Below, piece by piece: positions 58,502-64,000 of a DNA stretch of 64,000 nucleotides (position 1 is its first letter; each line of letters begins with the position of its first letter). The translations under genes were made by a program, and so were the position numbers. Under the pieces are notes generated by a model that was not told where the DNA came from, did no database searches, and saw only the letters and a list, made by a program, of their open reading frames with translations. The DNA is from Guillardia theta CCMP2712 (lineage: Eukaryota > Cryptophyceae > Pyrenomonadales > Geminigeraceae): assembly GCF_000315625.1 (NCBI RefSeq), contig NW_005434630.1, forward strand, positions 254,559 to 318,558, written 5' to 3'.

Positions 58502-59833
58502 TCACTCCTCGTTTTCTTCGCTCCATCCGACATCGTGGGCATCCGTGGGCGACTGGAACATGAAGGGGTTGGAGGGTCCACTCTCCTTCTCTGCTCCCAG
58601 CATCACAGCACACTCAAGGCAGCCCTTGCGACTGACCTGCCAGCATCTCGAAGCGGAGGGGCGTGTGTGCTGTGACATCTGAGACAAGGAGGACAACAGT
58701 GTCAACAGCAAGTACATGCAAGAGAGAAACTCCTTGCAGTCAGGACCTTCAGGTGCTCTTTCTCGATTCTCCGTCAAGACTTTGCTGTTCATGGAAGGTT
58801 CACAACAGATCCAGCATGCCAACGTTGCCTCCAACCTCAGGACGACGAGCTGCCGTACCGCCATTATCAGGCACAGCATCCCCACAGTCAGGCCAAGAGC
58901 TGGAAAACATTCACATCACGAAGCACTGAGAGGGTCTTGCGTCTTGCCTAAGAGCATCATCTGCACCCAGCTGAAGGACCGCTCGAAGATCACCCTAAAG
59001 ACCCTTCTCAGCTCGTTGCTCCCCAGCAGGAACATGTCACACAACCTCTCCCGGTCTTCGGAGTAGAAACACCCGAAGAAAGAGCCCGGATGCGCATACT
59101 GCTGCAAGAACTTGTGCTTGCTCGCTAAAGAAACCAACAGTCTTTGTCAAAGGGTTGTTTTGAAATGAAGAGGAGCGCACCGAACGAAGGGTTCCCCTCG
59201 AACGTCATGTATGCTTTCCCGTGGAACTGCTCGCAATGATCGCTCGTGTTCCTAACAGGTCAATCAGATTCAACCAACGCGCTTTCAGGGTCACCTGTAC
59301 TGAGCAAGGCAAGCTGCTGATGAAGGGAAGACGTATATGTCGATCTGGTTGCAGTTGCCCAACGTGAGTCGCGAGTCAGGAGGGAGCAGGTCGAACCTGC
59401 GCTTGTGATAGAACTGGCGATTCATCTTTTGTTGGCCAAGTCTGCAAGAGACTTCCGAGGACGAGGCAGCTGGAATATCAGCCGATCACGCGAGAGAAGA
59501 CAAACAGGAAGGCATCCGATCTCAGCTGAAAGCATCGCTACCTTGCCTCACGCATCTTCAACTGAGGTATCACGACAACACGCAGCCACCAGTCGGCGTA
59601 ACCTTTGGGGAAAGGACATTAGCATGAACTCGACGATTGGTTGCAAGGACGAGGACGAGGACTAATGACGAGGGCAGGAAGACGAGTAGGACTGGAGGAG
59701 GCAGTGGTGGTAGAGTTGATCTTTCACCTCCTGTTGCCCCCAATGTCATCGATGCCATGATCGTCCACCCAGCGACTCCTCCTGCGGCTCCTCGCCATGT
59801 CCTCCCTCCCGTACCCCTCGTCGCTACCGGCAT
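58502..59833 (-). CDS. Unrecognised membrane protein with Cys-containing loop
   Basis: Not recognised. From the start MPVATRGTGGRTWRG the first exon reaches a hydrophobic segment, VLLVFLPSSLVLVLVLA (about 59690). Exons then read YADWWLRVVVIPQLKMREA, FDLLPPDSRLTLGNCNQIDI-YVFPSSAACLAQYR, NTSDHCEQFHGKAYMTFEGN, SKHKFLQQYAHPGSFFGCFY and ERLCDMFLLGSNELRRVFRV. A second hydrophobic stretch, GMLCLIMAVRQLVVLRL, lies near 58880. The end is NPFMFQSPTDAHDVGWSEENEE (stop at 58502). Five or more Cys between the two hydrophobic parts suggest a lumen- or outside-facing domain. Two-pass topology is a guess. Confidence 0.5.
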
Positions 59834-60431
59834 GGCATTCCGGGTCAGACGAAACCGAGCCGGCCTCAGGAATACAGTGAAGAGTGCTCCTGATTGTCCT
59901 CGTACTGATTTTTAACTTAACTTTGAGTAAAGGGCAACAGACTGGCAACTGAGGCTGGCAAACCGTGTGTAGGAAACCCGCCCCAGACCTCCCCAGCCCA
60001 AGTCAATCGGATCAGTGACCGGGCCTGGTAACCCGGGTGACCGGGCGTTCCGCGGCAGTGACTCTTTGAACTGCCCGCGGCCATCATCGGATTGCCACTC
60101 AATGGGCCCGTGCAGCACATTCAATGAAACTTGCCTCTCAGCTCAACCGGGCCGCCGAGTCTGCCGCGGCCGCGGCCGGCCGGGCCGGCGGCTGAGTACT
60201 ACCGGCGTGACCGTGGCATTCAATCCGACTCGGATGATCAGTGATTGCGGGGGCGGGCCGGCCTGCGGCAAACGGTTGAGCCGTCAAATGATCCCATTTT
60301 GAAAAGTTACACAAGGGGGTGGGGATGTTCAAAGTACCGGTGCTATCAACAGGAATTTGGAGGGGTATGTTTATGCATTTGAATGGAAGTCACGGGTAGG
60401 TACAAGGGTCAGTGCTCCAGTGCTCATCATC
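59834..60431. other. Noncoding stretch with GC island and G-rich TACCCC counterpart
   Basis: TAACTTAACTTTGAGTAAA (59913-59931) repeats a sequence near 25.45 kb. A long CCGGGCC/GGCCGG island (about 60015-60270, including CCGCGGCCGCGGCCGGCCGG) is followed by AAGGGGGTGGGG and GTACCGGTGC (about 60313-60343), the reverse complement of the TACCCC/ACCGGT tracts. This is the same pairing as at 28.6-28.9 kb. No gene is supported. Confidence 0.6.
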
Positions 60432-62536
60432 ATGGCTCGGAACGCAGCATCGGAGCTCAGAAGACATGAAGGTGAGGAGGAGGAGGAGGAGGAGGAGGAG
60501 GAGGAGGAGGAGGAGGACATGTTCAAGCTACCTGATCTGCAAGAGGCTCGCTCCCTTTGGCGGCTCAAAGTTTGAACAAGAATGCCGTAGGTATCTTAGA
60601 TCTTCGGAATGTTGAAGAGAGCACTCAGAAGCTGAATGTTGCAAGGAAGCCGATCCCCAATGAGATCACTTCCTTCGCCTCGTCCAAGAACTTTGTTCTT
60701 TCGGCCCTTCAGGTTAGTTCGAGTTGCAAACTCAGGATCACAGGATTGGTATGACAGGTTGGAAGAAGATTGGAGGAGGTCGATCAACGAAGGTGGGAGG
60801 AGTTCCTGTGTAAAAGAAGGATCTGACGTAGAGCAGGATCTTGCAGTACATCAAGAGACTTGAGGAGGACATCGAGCAGCAGAAGGACGAAAGGGAGAAA
60901 TTGCAGGAAGAGATCGAGTTAGCCTGCACGGGACTGGAGAAGGAATGCCTGACATTAAGGAATGAAGGTGAGCGCTGCGCATGCAAGTTACATGTTGCAG
61001 ACGAGGCCATGTGACGATCTGTTCTCAGTCGCAAGTGCCATGAAGACCAACAAGGAGTTGCAGGATATCATAGAGAAGGAGAGGAAGAAGAATATGGGGC
61101 CATCCGAGAACATCATGAATGAGATGACGAGGTTGAAACAAGAGCTCGAACGACTCACGCTAGAGAAGCAAGCTGCTGATGAAAGGAACCGAGAGAATCA
61201 AGTGGAGATAAAGCGATTACAGGTGAGCATCGGAAGAGGTGGAGTATGTTGTGGTGATTTTCAAACGCAAGAATCTTTATACCGATGAGATCGAGAAATC
61301 AAGCAGCCTGAGGGCGAAACAACTGAGAGAGATTGAAGAGACTTTCTCAGAGGCTGTTGCGGGATCGCAACTGCGGGTGGCCGAGCTGAAGGAGGTGAAA
61401 TGACCTGCTTGTTTCGAGGCGTCAAACTTGTGATGATCATGTGCTGTTTGCAGCAAGAGAGCAAGTCGAATGAGAAGATCAAAGAGTTGATGTCCAACGT
61501 GCAAGATCTCAACTCGGAGCTGCAAGTTCGCCAAGCAACAATCGAATTTCAGAAGAAGGTGCTGCGAAGGAATCTGTCAAGTTGTGTGATTATTTTTGAG
61601 TAGAGTATTGACAAGCTGAACGCGGAATTGGAGAACATGAAAGAAAGATTGCATCATGAGAATCTCGACCTGATGCGACGGTACGCAACAGCAATGGCCT
61701 TCTGTCACTAAAGTACGCAGAGCGGAATATGCAGAAGATTTGAATGTTTCCAAGGACCAAGAACTCTCAATGAAAAGAAAAGAAATAGAAACTGTGGGAT
61801 TCCCACCTTCTGTTCTTGCTAGATGTGTAACGACTCTGTTAGATCCTCCAAAGCAACGACCTGCAAGTTAGAAGTTTGAAGGCGGACCTGACAACTTGTC
61901 AGCAAAGAATTCTCGTATTGGAGTCCGAAATACAGCGAGCGAAGGAGGCAAATGAAAACTTGAACCTCCAGCTCACGGTCAGGCTGTTCTGAGCGATATG
62001 CTCTCTGACGAGGAGGATGTGTAGGAATGCAGGAGAGAGAACGTGAACTTGCTGAACTCTCTGAACGAGGCTAGGCAGCAGCTAGCAGTAACAAGTTTTC
62101 ATGCCTGGTTCTTGTAGTTCTGACTAGATTGATCGGCAGGACGCAGAGAAACAGCTCAAGTTGCATGAGAATCACCTCGTTGCATCTGTACGAGAGGTGG
62201 AGGAAGAAGCCGAAGATGTAAGGATGCAAGTCACTTCTTTTCTACCTCCTCACCTCTGTTCACTGTCTAAACCATCGATCTGCCTTCCCGTTGCTACTCT
62301 GCTGATGCATCTCGCAGACTGCAAGACTTTTGGGTATAATCTCGAAATTCCAGCTCAAAGTTCAATCCAGCCGTGTACAAAATCTCACCGAATAATTAAA
62401 AGAGACATGTCAGAAATCGCTCATGTTTCTCAATCTATTCTGCTCCATGCATTCTGTTGTAGCTCTTCGATTTCTCCTCCTCACAACTGAGGGACAGGAA
62501 GTCCGCAAGTCAGGGGGTGCGACTCACTTGTCATAA
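60432..62536 (+). CDS. Long coiled-coil protein, unrecognised
   Basis: Start MARNAASELRRHEG leads into a run of Glu encoded by (GAG/GGA)n, then FKLPDLQEARSLW. Exons continue with SLNKNAVGILDLRNVEESTQ, IKRLEEDIEQQKDEREKLQE, AMKTNKELQDIIEKERKKN, MTRLKQELERLTLEKQAADE, SLRAKQLREIEETFSEAVAG, QESKSNEKIKELMSNVQDLN, IDKLNAELENMKERLHHENL and KQLKLHENHLVASVREVEEE. A final donor after EEAED joins in phase over a 260-nt intron to EVRKSGGATHLS and TAA (62534-62536). The heptad pattern is strong for most of the length. Cytoskeletal, ciliary or Golgi roles are all possible; no family signature was recognised. Confidence 0.6.
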
Positions 62537-62790
62537 TAGGAAGATACTTCATAAAATGTACCAACATGACTATACGGCTCTCGTCTTAGATAAACAATTC
62601 GCAAGCCAGGTTAAACACTTTCCTGAGAAACCTTGCAACATTCCCACCTCTCTCCTCGACATGATGTACAGCATTAACATTGTGGTTTACAGTAGTCTTG
62701 ATAAATGTGCTGGCAGTATGGGAACTTCTCACGAATCACATCCGCCTGGAGTCAAGCATCACCTACCCACTCCTCACAGCACTACTCCCT

Positions 62791-63087
62791 TTACCGTATT
62801 GCCATTGATCGGATTGCCGTGGTACCGGCTGGCTCTGTACCCAAGACCACTCGTGCATACCAAGAACTGATCATAGCAGCTGTCGAGGCAGACCTGGCAT
62901 AAACGTTGAGTACAGACCCTTCCCTCCTGATCTCTTGCACCTTTCCCATGGCAAGCGACCGCGCTCTGGGCGCGAGGAAGAGCCCCTGGGTTGGGATCGA
63001 CATGATGGGATTGAAGTCTTGACTTCCTAGCATCATCGCCTGGTTCTGCTCAAAGATTGCTCCATGTAAGATGGGCGCGATGGTCAA
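62791..63087 (-). CDS. Hypothetical small open frame
   Basis: The frame runs MTIAPILHGAIFEQNQAMML, ending TEPAGTTAIRSMAIR. It is not repeat-derived and sits between convergent and divergent neighbours. The opposite strand (62705-62902) also has an open frame of similar quality, so neither can be preferred. No motif is recognised. Confidence 0.2.
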   Translation of the reverse strand: MTIAPILHGAIFEQNQAMMLGSQDFNPIMSIPTQGLFLAPRARSLAMGKVQEIRREGSVLNVYARSASTAAMISSWYARVVLGTEPAGTTAIRSMAIR

Positions 63088-63387
63088 ACATCATGAACAT
63101 GCACAGCACCTGCAGAGTGAAATGAAGGTGGGGCTGGACTTGCTGAAGGAATTCTGCAAACATTCAAGTCAATTTCAAGATTGTTCTTTGAAGATCAAGT
63201 TCTACCAGAGTGCCTTGGCAAATGTCTGTGTATCAAGTACAAACTAGTACACATCAAGCCGATAACACAAGCAGCGAATACATGCATACTGCAGCAATCA
63301 CGTCAGGGTTGTTATCATTGCCCTCACTTGTTGAGAATTCAAAAGAAGAGTAAAGTGATGTCACAACCAGGGGAAACTTCCCTTCTC

Positions 63388-63605
63388 CCCCTGCCCCCCA
63401 TCCTCTCAACTTCCCTTCTCCCACCCTGACCTCCATCCTCCTCCCCCTTTCTCTTCCTCGTCCTCCCTCATCCCTCTCCCCCTCCTCTCCCTCTCCCCCT
63501 TCTCTCCTTCACCTTCTCCTTCATCTTCTCCTTCTCTCCTTCACCTTCACCTTCATCTTCTCCTTCTCTCCTTTATCTCTCTCACCTCTGCATTTTTCTC
63601 GGCAT
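63388..63605. repeat. CT-rich tract (CCTTCTCC/CTTCATCTTCTC units)
   Basis: A 200-bp pyrimidine-rich tract lies upstream of the WDR83 start. Units such as TTCTCCTTCACCTTC repeat imperfectly. It may be part of the promoter, as several genes here have CT-rich sequence before the start codon. Confidence 0.7.
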
Positions 63606-63696
63606 CTTGTCGCCTCTTCGCAAGTGAGGACGGTTACACACTCCGTTACATCAAAGGATTTACGGGCAGCGCTCGGCTCGACAGCTAGTAATCGTC

Positions 63697-64000
63697 ATGG
63701 CGGAGCTGCCGGCGGGAAGGAAAGCGACGATGAAGGCGCACGTTGGAGGGGTGAGGGAGAGGATAAGGAGCGAGAGAGATAATTCCATATCGTATCTCAA
63801 GTCCATGCTGCTCACTGTGATGGAAGAGATTCAAGCGCGGCCGATCATGCGGGCATGCAGGTTTTGTTCTTACTCGTGCTGTAGGTGTTGGCCGTTCGCT
63901 TCAACAAGGATGGCGCGTATTGCTTGACGTGTGGTCAAGATCGCGTCCTTAAGCTCTGGAATCCTTATAAGGAAGCGTGCATCAAGTCATACCTCGGGCA
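63697..64000 (+). CDS. WDR83: WDR83/MORG1 WD-repeat protein, 5' end (partial)
   Basis: WDR83 (MORG1) is a seven-bladed WD40 scaffold linked to ERK signalling and the spliceosome. Exon 1 (63697-63750) encodes MAELPAGRKATMKAHVGG. A GTGAGG...TAG intron (63751-63884) joins in phase to VLAVRFNKDGAYCLTCGQDR and VLKLWNPYKEACIKSYLG, which matches the first WD repeat of WDR83 almost residue for residue (animal form: VRFNxDGNYCLTCGSDKTLKLWNP). The gene continues beyond the window. Confidence 0.85.

Overview
This window is nuclear DNA of an intron-rich eukaryotic alga, most likely a cryptophyte such as Guillardia theta. That name is an inference, not a match. The grounds are: many GT-AG introns of about 40-100 nt, often starting GTGAG; protein sets typical of eukaryotic nuclei (anaphase-promoting complex, spliceosome, histone chaperone, golgin, nucleolar factor); and several proteins with a secretory signal peptide followed by a leader extension, the pattern expected for import into a complex (secondary) plastid. 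No tRNA, rRNA, CRISPR or bacterial operon structure was seen. Exons were joined by eye; where phases close perfectly I say so.

Layout. 0-7 kb: the 3' end of a WD40-like gene, noncoding repeats, an eight-exon gene with a secretory leader and an FPTL motif (+), and a NASP-family histone chaperone with a secretory leader (-). 7.6-11.3 kb: two nearly identical APC7 genes facing each other, a large inverted duplication. 12.9-13.5 kb: a selenoprotein W gene with an in-frame UGA at its CxxU site and a candidate SECIS hairpin. 14-16.3 kb: an RG-rich FoP/CHTOP-like mRNA export factor (-) and a deoxyribonucleoside kinase (+), divergent around a cluster of GGTTCCTT/AAGGAACC motifs. 16.3-20.2 kb: a TenA-HAD fusion resembling plant thiamin monophosphate phosphatase TH2 (-). 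20.9-25.3 kb: two small unrecognised genes and an SK-like potassium channel (+). 25.8-30.1 kb: a leader-bearing DFR-like reductase and a BAP31-like ER protein (+). 30.1-34.5 kb: an ankyrin gene, an unrecognised coiled gene and a leader-bearing acidic protein (-), the last with a perfect 102-bp duplication. 34.9-41.8 kb: a membrane-anchored Gly-rich protein (+) and the golgin TMF (-). 42.4-45.8 kb: a non-LTR retrotransposon remnant directly upstream of an intronless TKL kinase with armadillo-type repeats. 46.2-51.6 kb: a PDZ protein (-), a protein with nine CxHx6CxxC repeats (-) and a divergent NAD kinase (+). 52-56.4 kb: NOL12/Rrp17 (+), a membrane collagen-like protein (+) and the spliceosomal factor Cwc2 with an added WW domain (-). 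56.8-64 kb: two membrane proteins, a long coiled-coil protein, and the first two exons of WDR83/MORG1.

The genes are housekeeping and are not co-regulated in any visible way. The more unusual content is the selenoprotein with its hairpin, four leader peptides that carry an LRGG motif like the ubiquitin tail (one on a histone chaperone, suggesting a nucleomorph role), the APC7 palindrome, and a recurring pair of intergenic repeats (CCGGGCC-rich islands beside TACCCC/ACCGGT tracts).
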